Source of the DNA: Macrotrachela quadricornifera
Lineage: Eukaryota; Rotifera; Eurotatoria; Philodinida; Philodinidae
Direction: 5' to 3'
DNA length: 64,000 nucleotides
Assembly (NCBI GenBank): GCA_022393335.1
Contig: JAJEKB010000419.1
Coordinates: forward strand, 26,459 to 90,458
Position 1 is the stretch's first letter. Each line of letters starts with the position of its first letter. Made by a program: the position numbers and the translations under genes. The notes beneath the pieces were generated by a model. It saw only the letters and a program-made list of their open reading frames with translations. It was not told the origin of the DNA and ran no database searches. Of the stretch, positions 23,548-33,424 are shown piece after piece.

Positions 23548-24793
23548 TTAAATATTATGATGAAGGAATGAAAGCTTTTTAAAAAGCCAATTTTTAAAGT
23601 TCTTATAAACTTCAATTATTTTCTTTTTCAATATCTTCAGACATCGTCCAATAGGTGAATTATTCCAAAAAGCAGTCATATAAACATTTGCTGGATAAAT
23701 ATAAGTAAAATATGAAATTGATGCTGGTATAAAGGCAAATATATATCCAAATATCAGCATTATATAAGGTAATGATTTGAATTGTAAAGCTTTTGCACAA
23801 GTCATTATTTCATTTATAACAAGCATTGGACCTGAACAGATTATACCTACGACAAGTGGTATAAAAAAGTCACGATGATTACGTAAAATGAGAAAAATAT
23901 TTTTTCGAATCGTTGAGTTCGGAGCAATACGTTTTCGATGTTTTAGTAAATGAATTAAGACAAAGTACTATTTGAGATAGAAACTGACCATACGCATGAA
24001 TAACAAATATAATTTTCTGAATGATATAGCCAAGTGACGTATAATTAACACAACCAATCGTCATTTGATTTACCGTAGCTTCAAGAGTAAGTTGATCTGA
24101 TGAAAGATTTTTAACAGTAAATATTCCAGGTATAGTTGTTAAAATACAAACAATACTAACTAATGTTAAAATTATGAATGAACGTTTTCGTGAATCATAT
24201 AGACTATAATAATAACATTCAACTAACATTCGTTCAAATGCTATACAAGTTATAATCCAACCGTATATATAACTTAATGATGTATATACAAATTTTTGAT
24301 CGATTAAACATGAAATTTTCCAATAATTGTCTGGCATACTGCTCATGGATCGTACTAGAATTGATTGAATAAATAATTCAATTGCAAGTAAAAGTGTATT
24401 AAATGAATTAAATATTAGATCAACACCAATATTTGTAATACGTATTTTTTGACTAGACAAATATGTTTGTAAACAGAGAAGACTATTTAATATTTGAATA
24501 ACACTAAAGAAAATTATGAAGGATAGTCCAGCAAGAGTTGTCTTCGTTTTATCTGATAATGATGATGATGATAGAGCAACAACCCAAAGATTCTTTGAAA
24601 ATAATTCCTTCTCACATGTGTCACCATAATAACATGTAGAACAAATACATTTTGAGATAGGACTAGGAATAATTGTTGTCAAACATATACCACGACCTAA
24701 ACAAATATCTTTGTCAGCATCACACAATTTTAGTCCGATATTAGCAAGACATCCGGTAACATTTTTCGCACATGCAGCAATATAGACATCCAT
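23548..24793 (-). pseudogene. EGF-like + seven-helix receptor with one frameshift
   Basis: The 5' frame (24793-23879) encodes an EGF-like module at ~20-62 (C-x-GRGIC...CICSTCYYGDTCEKE), then several membrane helices at about 85-110, 122-147, 170-188, 206-229 and 262-280. The matching continuation is in another frame: FVLIHLLKHRKRIAPNSTIR, then KNIFLILRNHRDFFIPLVVG and the last helices, ending at 23548. One extra base near 23965 explains the switch. All other sequence is intact, so a recent mutation or an assembly error is likely. No signal peptide precedes the EGF module, so upstream exons may be missing. The layout resembles the EGF-7TM receptors seen repeatedly in bdelloids. Ligand unknown. 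Confidence 0.65.
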
Positions 24794-25236
24794 ATGTATT
24801 TAGAAAGAGAAAAAAAATAAAATAAGTCTGTATGTGTGTATTACTCAGAGAAAATGTGAAGATTATCCTACTTCCGCTTTTCTTCAGTGTTTTTGCTAAA
24901 ACAGATAATATTTCAAATCTGATATATAGGAGGTCAAAATTAATTAACCTGATTATTAATCATATAAGCAGTATTCAATGTTGCTATTCTTCACGGTTGA
25001 TTTAACAAGAGAGTAAACTGAGAGTATAAGAGAGAAAAAGTCATACTTTTTCTCTTATTTATATTTACTAGAGTATAATTGTATTGGTATGTAAAATTGT
25101 TTGATAGGTATAAATAAACATTTGCTGTCGATATTGTAATGTTGTGTAAAGTTTAACATAACGAACTCTAGAGCACAGATTATATTTTTTCTTACAAATA
25201 ATCACTTCTGAAAATAATTATCAATATTCTCTGGAA

Positions 25237-26361
25237 ATGTCTTTCAGTGGCTCAAAGAATTCTCGAGTGTATCAAAAGAAAACAGGACCTTCTACTGATC
25301 ATTATGTTGATAGAAAGAGTACCGCAACTGATACTAGTGAAAGCCGTCGTACTCATCCTATTCACTTATCCAATACGTCATCTTTAGCAGCATCGTCCAC
25401 CATCAATGCTAAAACTGGTTCATCCATCACTGCTAAATGTGATAGTTGTAATGTATCTGATGCACGGAAGTATTACAATTGGGAGCTTGTTGATGCAAAT
25501 GTTCTTCAGACAGCTCTCAACTTTCGAGAAGAACTAATACCATGGCAAAATGACAATAAAAAATTAAAAAATAAAATCTATACTATCATTAAAGGCTACT
25601 TAACACTCCATTTACATAACATGATAGAAAAGGAGCCTCTCAATCACACAACAGAGGACAAACAAATCGATCCCATAGCACAGAAGGAAGCACAACAGAA
25701 GCAAATCGATGAAGTTCGCAACTTTTTTAAGCAAGCAATGCACGAATGTAATCCGATTTATATTATAAAGGCATATTCTATACATCAAAATTTTACAAAA
25801 CTTCTGAATAACGATATGGCACGTATTATCCTACATGATATCAATCAAGCATGTAGTAAATTTAGTTGTGATACTTTGTATACAACGCAAGATGGTACAA
25901 AATCTATTGCTAGTATTTTCTTTTATCATTCAGGATTCACTACATATGCAGGTACGGTTTATCGTGGTGTATTTGCTCCATTAGATTTAGAAAAAGTGCA
26001 AGTCAATCGATGTATTATGACTACTACATTCTTATCAACATCAAAACAAGAAGGTGTAGCTGATATGTTTGCAGGATATGATCGAGACAAGAAAAAACTT
26101 GATCGAGATTGCAAAGAAGGCGAAGTATCAGTTGGTTATACATTTATAGTAAAAAATATCAATGGAAATCGTCGAGCGTTAGATATAAGTAGTATATCTG
26201 AACGTTCACATGAGGAGGAAGTACTGTTATTACCATATTCAGTATTTCTGGTAATAAAAAGAGAAATAATTACACTTCAAAATAACAAAGGAACACGAAT
26301 CGAAATTGAATTAGAAGAATGTGATCAAGCACAATTAAGAGAAAGTCTCAATTATCAATAA
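25237..26361 (+). CDS. Arginine-type mono-ADP-ribosyltransferase (ART) domain protein
   Basis: 374 residues, single exon. Residues 1-75 are Ser/Thr/Lys-rich and likely disordered. 80-210 is helical. The ART fold occupies ~195-360. The R-S-E signature is visible: Arg243 in TVYRGVF, the S-T-S strand at 267-269 (TTTFLSTSKQ), and the Glu motif at 326-328 (SHEEEVLLLPYSVF), so ExE is intact. This is the R-S-ExE class, which moves ADP-ribose from NAD+ to Arg side chains in most studied members. There is no signal peptide or membrane helix, so an intracellular location is inferred. A related catalytic domain occurs in the fusion gene at 33.4-35.4 kb. Confidence 0.85.
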   Translation: MSFSGSKNSRVYQKKTGPSTDHYVDRKSTATDTSESRRTHPIHLSNTSSLAASSTINAKTGSSITAKCDSCNVSDARKYYNWELVDANVLQTALNFREELIPWQNDNKKLKNKIYTIIKGYLTLHLHNMIEKEPLNHTTEDKQIDPIAQKEAQQKQIDEVRNFFKQAMHECNPIYIIKAYSIHQNFTKLLNNDMARIILHDINQACSKFSCDTLYTTQDGTKSIASIFFYHSGFTTYAGTVYRGVFAPLDLEKVQVNRCIMTTTFLSTSKQEGVADMFAGYDRDKKKLDRDCKEGEVSVGYTFIVKNINGNRRALDISSISERSHEEEVLLLPYSVFLVIKREIITLQNNKGTRIEIELEECDQAQLRESLNYQ

Positions 26362-27137
26362 AATGGATTCTTTTTTGTTGGAAAAAATTTTTTTATTTAC
26401 TAACGAGAAAAGTAATAAATGCATACATATATGTTTTCTCTTCCGTGTTTATTCGTTCGTTTCATTCATCCTGTTCTGTTCTCTCGTTTCTCTTCATCAC
26501 ATTGATTAACCTGTACTCACATTAGTTAATAAACACTCTTTATTAACATACCTAAGCTCATTAATGACAATTTTTCAATATCATATAATTTATCCTTATT
26601 CATCCACAAAATATTTAAAATTTAGTGATGTAAATAATTTTATTTCAAATACAGATATTTAAAAGAATTTTAAACTAATCTTTAATAAACTAATTGTTAT
26701 CATATCAAATTAGTACACAATTTAATCGAAAATCGATTTTCAAATGATCTACTTCTTATTGATGCATTCTTCTGCTTGAAAAATAATTCTATTGAGTTAT
26801 ATTTGTTTAATATATTTTACTTTTGTCTATTAAATATTGATTGAGATAAAACCATTTCTTTGATAATCTCATATAATAGATGCAAATAACCTGTCTTTAC
26901 CGTTCGTTACTATCTGTTGTCATGTATTTGATAAGTCTCTTCATAGTATATTTTAATATACAGATTTTCAAGTGATATTTTTTTCTCACCACCTCCGTAT
27001 TGAATTATATCTTTTTTTGTTATTGTCATCTTTACCATACAAGTATAACTGATAACAAATATAGTCATACTAATCGATATATAAGTTTCATTTTCTAACT
27101 CATTTTAAAACACATTAATCGGGAAAAAAAACTAATA
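26362..27137. other. Intergenic stretch between ART and the cysteine-rich peptide gene
   Basis: AT-rich, with no coding frame seen. The tail of the upstream gene and the promoter of the 27138 gene must lie here, but no element can be assigned. Confidence 0.5.
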
Positions 27138-27359
27138 ATGAAACCACAAATATTTTTGGTGTTATTCATTTTATTGATTGGAGTTATAACAACTGTATCA
27201 AGCAATGTTACATGCAATTGTTGTTTCGTATTATTAAGTAAAAATTGTCAAACACGTTCAATTAAATCATGTTCAGAATGCAGTAATGAATGGTGTGCAA
27301 AAAATGTTGGATTTTGTGTCCAAAGTATTCCACCTTGTTATGCAACATGTAATGCTTGA
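27138..27359 (+). CDS. Small secreted cysteine-rich peptide
   Basis: 73 residues from an ATG preceded by AATA. Residues 1-21 form a textbook signal peptide (basic start, FLVLFILLIGVI core, cleavage near VSS). The ~50-residue mature part holds ten cysteines: one, then CC, then seven more spaced along NCQTRSIKSCSECSNEWC and FCVQSIPPCYATC. Five disulfide bonds are possible. Secretion and a disulfide-rich fold are strong inferences. The role (defence peptide, venom-like or matrix) is unknown and I recognise no family spacing. Confidence 0.7.
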   Translation: MKPQIFLVLFILLIGVITTVSSNVTCNCCFVLLSKNCQTRSIKSCSECSNEWCAKNVGFCVQSIPPCYATCNA

Positions 27360-28126
27360 ATATCAATATATAACTATATTTTAATCATCAATAATTATAC
27401 AGATTATTCAGAATTTAAAATCATTATTTTGTTGTATTATTAACAATTATATATTTTATTTTAAAATAAAATTCTTTTATGAACCATAGTTTTTGTTTTT
27501 TTTTATTCATTTAGATTTTCAAAAATTAAAATACTTAAGGCTACTCAGCGTATGAAAACTCGACAATTTATAAAGGATCGCTTATTTTTTTGCCTTACCT
27601 TTTTATAAATTGTAGAAATTTTCGCACTGAATCTTGTGGTATTTTCTGCTTTTTGTAATACAATACCCGAAGTTATAATAAAGCGGAATACAAAAGCACT
27701 ACACCTCTACGATCTAATGCTACCCTTTTCTTCTATTTTTATTATTATGATGTTGATTGAATAATGATCAAGTAGCATAAGATAATTAAGGGAAAGATGT
27801 TCTATCTGTTCATAAAAATAGAGAATTCTTTCAAGGTTTCTATAAGAAAAAAAGTACTCGCGTCACTACTTTTAGATAATCCTAAGTAGATTCATGGCCT
27901 GAAGTAACGTAGATGTAAAAAAAGGATTCAAATAAGGATATGTTTCTTTACACAACAAGTTGAATAATACGCAAGATATTTCAATATGAGTATACTAGGA
28001 TACTTTTGTTCTATAAATTTACATATCTATTGCAACATATATTCAAATTTTGATCATGAGGTAATAAATAGTCATTCAATATTTTCATTTTAAAAAATAT
28101 TTTTATTTATTTAAATGAATGTTTTC
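27360..28126. other. Intergenic stretch
   Basis: AT-rich, with no gene seen. AATAAA-like sequences near 27466 (AAAATAAAATTC) could serve poly(A) addition of the cysteine-rich peptide gene. Confidence 0.4.
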
Positions 28127-29974
28127 TTATTTTTTAAGTTGAAATTGATCAGCAAGTTTATTATCTTCAGTATGATAATAACTAAATGTTAAATGTGTTT
28201 TATTCGCCTTAATATGAGTATATCCAAAATTAATATCATGATAAATACTCCAATTATTCGTAGAATAAGTTCCATGTGTTAAATCATGTCCACCCATTCC
28301 TATTAATATATGTGTAACACCATCATCTCGACATTTTCCTTGATACATTGGACATGATCGTTCATATGAGTGGGTATGTGCAAATAGATTAAGATCAACA
28401 TGATATTGATAAAGAAGTGGTTCTAAATAACGTTGTATTTTTTCTTTAATTATCTCTTCTTTTATTACTGATGAATACATAGGTCGATGTGATCCAACAA
28501 TAAGCCAAGGTGTACGAGAACGATTAACTGAATAAAGATCTTGTTCAAGCCAAGAATATTGTGGTGATGAAGGAAGAAAATCATGTTCAGATGAAAAAAA
28601 AACAACATGAATTGGTCCAATATCAAAACTATACCAAAAGAGACCATTACCATTAGATGGTGAATGAAAACGACGTACCAATGGAACAGCACATTCACCA
28701 CCTGAATCATAACCATAATTTCCCCTAAATAAATATTTAGAAATATTCAGAAATATTTCATCAAATGTAAATTAATTTACCATTCTGGTCTAAATCCACC
28801 AGGTCCAGGTGCTCCACTTGGATCTTTATCACCTCCTGTAACATGATCATATTCATGATTTCCAATTCCAACCATATATGGAACACGAGATGTTGTTGGT
28901 TCAATTTGATTCATAAATGCATCCCATAATGCACCAATACCTCGTGCATAACTTACATCACCAATATGTAATATAGCTGTTACATTATTTGACATTACAC
29001 TTACTAGTACTCGATCTATTGTAGGTTTAGCACCTGATTGAATAGGTGATACACCCATATCACCATAAGCAATAAGATTAACCTCACTATCAATAGTTGA
29101 TGGACGATTTATGAATGTATATATAGGTGACCAACCATGTTCATCATTGCCTACTCGATAATAATATATAGTTGATGGACGAAGATCATTAAGAAGTATA
29201 GTATGCATATATCCCGGATTAATAAATGTTTGTGGCCCTATTATATTAGCTTTACCTTCACACATATCTGATGCTTCATACGTAACCGTTGTTCCACTAA
29301 TATTAAAATTAAGTAATGATCGATCAAAACCATATTGACATTGAGGAATAGTTTCATTTGAATTAGTTACATATGAAACATATATTTGATCATTTCGATC
29401 ACCAAATGCTAAATGAATTTGTGTTGGTTCATTATAATTAATTGGTTCGACAACAGAAGATTTAGCTACAATTATATAATTTCCAGAACAACCATTATCA
29501 CGTGAATAATAACGAAATTCTAATTGTCGACGTAAATTAATCATTGACCATGTTGAATTTGTTTGATTAGCTTTTACAAATTCATAATCAACATAATCAC
29601 AAGCACCTTATATTAATATAAACAAGATAATAATTTTATACATTTATATATATTTTACCTGTTATAATTGAAATTTCAGGAAAATAAATTCCAATAAAAT
29701 CATCTGAACATGAATTTGTTAATGCTATCCAAGATACATAAATTTCATCTTTATTTGAATATTTCGTTGATGAAATTTGTAGTTCTGCTACTGTTAGAGA
29801 TTTTGGAGAAATAAAACGAGAAAATATACCAACACTTCGATTACAATTATGTGGACTTGGAAATTTTGCGATTGAATGTACTTTTCTAAAAGGACCATTT
29901 GAATATAAATGTTCTTCACATTGAATTCCAACGAGAAGAAAAATAAAAACTATTATATGTTGAAACAACATCAT
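28127..29974 (-). CDS. Secreted purple acid phosphatase (metallophosphoesterase), three exons
   Basis: Exons 29974-29659, 29606-28781 and 28724-28127 join in phase to 580 codons with the stop. The two introns are 52 and 56 bases with GT/AG ends. A signal peptide covers residues 1-20. A fibronectin-like purple acid phosphatase N-domain follows, then the catalytic domain. The metal-binding motifs are all present in order: GDMG, GDVSYARG, GNHEYD, VGSHRPMY and AHTHSYERSCP. The last is normally GHxHxYER, and Ala for Gly is minor. A dinuclear iron/zinc or iron/manganese centre hydrolysing phosphomonoesters is expected. Many N-glycosylation sequons fit a secreted or lysosomal enzyme. Length and motif spacing resemble the long (plant/animal ACP7) class. 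Confidence 0.9.
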
Positions 29975-30152
29975 AGTGTTACTTCTAACACATTTTCATC
30001 TTGTCTCAACAATATATATTATTAAAAAAAAACTGATAACATATCTGCCAACCAAAACATAAATGATATCATATTAGTAAATAAAAATTCTAATACAATA
30101 TAAAAGTTTCTTAAATATAATTTAAAAAAAAAAAGTTTTACTATGTGAATTA

Positions 30153-31568
30153 TTAAATTTCTTTCCATGTTAATTTAAGTATTTTTTTATTTTGAATTAA
30201 CCATTGTGCTATTTTAGCTATATTTTTTGTATCATCAATACCAGAATGATGTCTTCCTTCTAATAATAAATTTGATTTTTTCAACATATCTTTCATTCCT
30301 CTTATTCGACTAAATGGATAATATTCCATATATAATTCTTTTAAATTAATAAAATTATTTATAAATTTTGGTCGATTTAATCCACATTGTTTTAATTGTA
30401 ATGGTAACATTGTTCGTAAATCCCAATTTCCACATGTTATCCAAGTAAAACTATGTAGAATTGAATTCGTTTTTTCAAATGATATTAATGAATGTTTAGC
30501 TAAAAATTTTTGAACATCTTGCCATACAATATCAAATGTTGGAGAATTATCAACTATATCTTGTGTTATACCAGTAATATTAATACATATTTTATTTAAA
30601 CTAGTTTTTATTGTTGGACGTACATAACTATGATAAATGTCAATGATAGTATTAGTTTTAGCTTCTAATAAACAAATAGGAAATTCAATTATTTCCCAAA
30701 TATCATTAGGTGATGGGCGTTTTAAACTCGGATCAGATTGATGACATACAGCTTCGAAATCTAATACACAATAATAATCAAATGGTTGACCAACAGTATT
30801 GGTAGTTATTATATTAGTTAATGAATTATCATAGTTGAAAGATGAAGTATGCCGAGTATTTATGGTTTGATGGTCATCTTCTTCAATGGAATTCGATGCG
30901 ATTGTAAGATTATTTAATTTAGAAGTTACAATCGTATCGGCTAATTCAATATTTATTAAAATATTTGAATTTAAATATATGTTTTGTTGAATGAAAGAAA
31001 TCACATATTTATGCTGCTTCGTCAGATGAATTTGAATTGGATGCGATGTCGAACTCACTTGAGTGATACATTGTTGATGTTTCAATTCATTCATATCTTC
31101 GATGGTACAATCAAACTCTACAGTATACGGATTCAATTGAACATCTGTTGAATTTATGATTGTCGGTATGATAAATTGAATAGTTGATTCACAAATAAAG
31201 TTCAATTTGGTGACATAAGCAATAGTAATAGTACATTCTTTAGATGGAAGTATAGCACCAACATGAATGGCAAAACTGTTGGTTCCACAACCTTGATCTA
31301 TAGTTTTATTATTGTCTTTTGAATGAATAACAATTTCTTGATCATCAGTACGAATCATAAATGTGTAGGCAATGTCTTGATTTTCAATCGGAAAATAATA
31401 AATAGTTTCGATTGGTATTTGTTCAGTATTTCGAAATACTTGCGTAATAATAACATCAGCAATAAGCGAACGAATTGTAGCAGTCATTTTTATTCTTTCA
31501 AGAGATACATACAAAGATTGATCATTGTCAGTGATTGATAATTTTGGATCTCGTTTGATTTTAAGCAT
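30153..31568 (-). CDS. VIT domain fused to an ERI1/3'hExo-type DEDDh exonuclease
   Basis: 471 residues, one exon. Residues ~15-125 match a VIT domain (MTATIRSLIADVIITQVF, then NTEQIPIETIYYFPI). 125-250 is a beta-rich continuation and a polar linker. Residues 265-471 are a DEDDh 3'-5' exonuclease of the ERI1 type: YYCVLDFEAVC (D270, E272), SYVRPT, ITGITQDIVD, ITCGNWDLRTML (D383) and GRHHSGIDDTKNIAKI (H441, D445/446). All expected catalytic residues are present, so activity on RNA 3' ends is plausible. ERI1 enzymes trim histone mRNA, 5.8S rRNA and small RNAs. No SAP domain is present. VIT domains normally precede vWA domains in extracellular or vault-associated proteins, so this pairing is unusual. 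It is a continuous open frame, so not an artefact of splicing prediction. Confidence 0.8.
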   Translation of the reverse strand: MLKIKRDPKLSITDNDQSLYVSLERIKMTATIRSLIADVIITQVFRNTEQIPIETIYYFPIENQDIAYTFMIRTDDQEIVIHSKDNNKTIDQGCGTNSFAIHVGAILPSKECTITIAYVTKLNFICESTIQFIIPTIINSTDVQLNPYTVEFDCTIEDMNELKHQQCITQVSSTSHPIQIHLTKQHKYVISFIQQNIYLNSNILINIELADTIVTSKLNNLTIASNSIEEDDHQTINTRHTSSFNYDNSLTNIITTNTVGQPFDYYCVLDFEAVCHQSDPSLKRPSPNDIWEIIEFPICLLEAKTNTIIDIYHSYVRPTIKTSLNKICINITGITQDIVDNSPTFDIVWQDVQKFLAKHSLISFEKTNSILHSFTWITCGNWDLRTMLPLQLKQCGLNRPKFINNFINLKELYMEYYPFSRIRGMKDMLKKSNLLLEGRHHSGIDDTKNIAKIAQWLIQNKKILKLTWKEI

Positions 31569-32181
31569 TTTAAGTTTTAATGTATAAATAAATTTAGTAA
31601 GAATATAGATTTCTCTGATAATAATGTTATATGAGTCAATATTTTATACTGAATAAAAAGAAAGAACAAAAGTATATTGCTAGTAGAAAAAAATAAAAAA
31701 ATATGTTGTTTTATGACGAACAGCAGTACAATTAAAACGAAAGAAATGTTAAAATGAAGGAAGAAAAAACATTAATTGCACAACTATTATTGACTGCATA
31801 GCAGATATATACGAAAAAAAATATTTTCTTTTTCATAATAATTATAGGAAAAGACATGCATTGAATTAACGATGTTAAAATAAAATTATCGAACTCAAAT
31901 TAAATATTTCTACGATAGAAAAAAAAAGAAATTTTATTTATAACATATTGTGATCTTTAGAATATCTTATCAATTTTATTGTTTATAATAGAAATACAAC
32001 CTGTAAAAGAAAGTAAAAACAACTACACCTGTTCCATCTATCTCTTCGTAATAGATGATATCATTTGTCGACTAATGTTATCTTCAGAATAAGAACAAAA
32101 TAAAAGTTATATTTTTTAACATATAACTATACTTATTTCACTTCAACAACATTCGTATTGTGCAATCCATATATATTATAG
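31569..32181. other. Divergent promoter region between the VIT-exonuclease and GNAT genes
   Basis: The flanking genes point away from each other, so both promoters should lie in these ~600 bases. AT-rich, with no motif I can assign. Confidence 0.4.
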
Positions 32182-32234
32182 GTAAACTAAAAAATTATAT
32201 TTTGACTTATACTAATGACTTTTTTTTATTTCAG
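32182..32234 (+). other. Probable 5' UTR intron of the GNAT gene
   Basis: GTAAAC donor at 32182 and TTTTTTTATTTCAG acceptor at 32234, two bases before the ATG at 32237. The 53-base length matches the other introns in the window. Confidence 0.5.
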
Positions 32235-32236
32235 TA

Positions 32237-32950
32237 ATGCTTTCAACTAATCCATCATCTACTAGCCATCAATTTGATGAATCAGTAAAAACAAGTTCTG
32301 TCTCTATTCCATCTTATCTCGGTAGACTTATTCTACGAACTCATCATGAAGACGATACTGTTAATTGTGCATCGATATTTTCTGATCCATTTACAACACG
32401 ACATCTTCGTTTTCTTCAACCACCGAATGGTTGGGGAGATGATGAAAAACGAAAAGAAAATAAACAATGGACAGAACAAGATTTTCTTCATCGAGTTAAT
32501 GTACAAAATGAAACAAGATTAAATGGAAAAAGTTGTGTTTTAAATATTATCTTATTAGCTTCAGCATCAGGTGAGAAAAATAATAGATGTATTGGAACAA
32601 CAGGTTTTGTTAAAATTGATGGTAATATTGGTTATTTGGGAATTATTACTGATGTAAATACAACTCGCAAAGGATATGCAACAGAAGCTTTATATACAGC
32701 AACTGCTTTTGCTTTTGAAAAATTAGGTGTAAACAAGATTATTATGCAAACTGGTGAGAAAAATGAAGAAATGAGAGGATGGTGTGAAAAAGCAGCTGGA
32801 ATGAAATTAGATTATAAGAAACAAATGGAACTTAATGGTTATACATTTATAGAATATGGATATTCATTTACTTTAGATGAATGGAACAATACAATAAAGA
32901 AGAAATTAGAAGAAAAAATGGACAATATAATTAAAAATCAAAATCAATAA
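32237..32950 (+). CDS. GNAT-family N-acetyltransferase
   Basis: 237 residues. Residues ~28-200 carry a RimJ/RimL-like GNAT fold: LGRLILRTHHEDD (beta 1), FLQPPNGWGDDEKR, ASGEKNNRCIGTTGFVKIDG, GYLGIITDVNTTRKGYATEA (acetyl-CoA pyrophosphate loop R-K-G-Y-A, ~residues 143-148), then FEKLGVNKIIMQTGEKN and the conserved Gly-Met-Lys region near 185. The tail is lysine-rich and helical. Substrate unknown. The RimJ-like shape and the GWG segment are common in fungi and bacteria, so horizontal origin is possible but not shown. A decayed relative is at ~53.1 kb. Confidence 0.8.
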   Translation: MLSTNPSSTSHQFDESVKTSSVSIPSYLGRLILRTHHEDDTVNCASIFSDPFTTRHLRFLQPPNGWGDDEKRKENKQWTEQDFLHRVNVQNETRLNGKSCVLNIILLASASGEKNNRCIGTTGFVKIDGNIGYLGIITDVNTTRKGYATEALYTATAFAFEKLGVNKIIMQTGEKNEEMRGWCEKAAGMKLDYKKQMELNGYTFIEYGYSFTLDEWNNTIKKKLEEKMDNIIKNQNQ

Positions 32951-33424
32951 ATAATTGATGTGATTTGTCTATTTCGTTTCATTACATTTTATAAGTGAAA
33001 TTTTAGAATAAATAAAATTTCTTTTAAAAAAAATAGCATTTTTCAGAAAAAATTTCCAATATTTTAATTTGATTTCATATGCATATTATTATAAGTGTAA
33101 TCATACTTTCATGAATAACAATATAGTGCATTTCTGATATAGTGACATGTTTCCACTTGGTTATCATAATTATCTTTGGTCTTGATATTTATTTAAAAAG
33201 AATTTAAATGAAAAAAAATAACTTCAAAATGAATATATATGCAAATAGTGAAATTAACAGAAAAAAATTCTGAAAAAAGAAATGTTTCTCATGAAACAAA
33301 GAATTTAAAATCGTATCGATTTTAAAACATTCCACTAATGTCACATGAATGTGATCTAATATTGTAAAAAGTTCTCTTTTTTAAAATGATACTATTTTGA
33401 TCACAAGATTTAAAAAATAGTAAT
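32951..33424. other. Convergent intergenic stretch
   Basis: Lies between the 3' ends of the GNAT gene (+) and the ART fusion (-). AATAAA at ~33010 is a plausible poly(A) signal for the GNAT gene. No gene. Confidence 0.5.
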
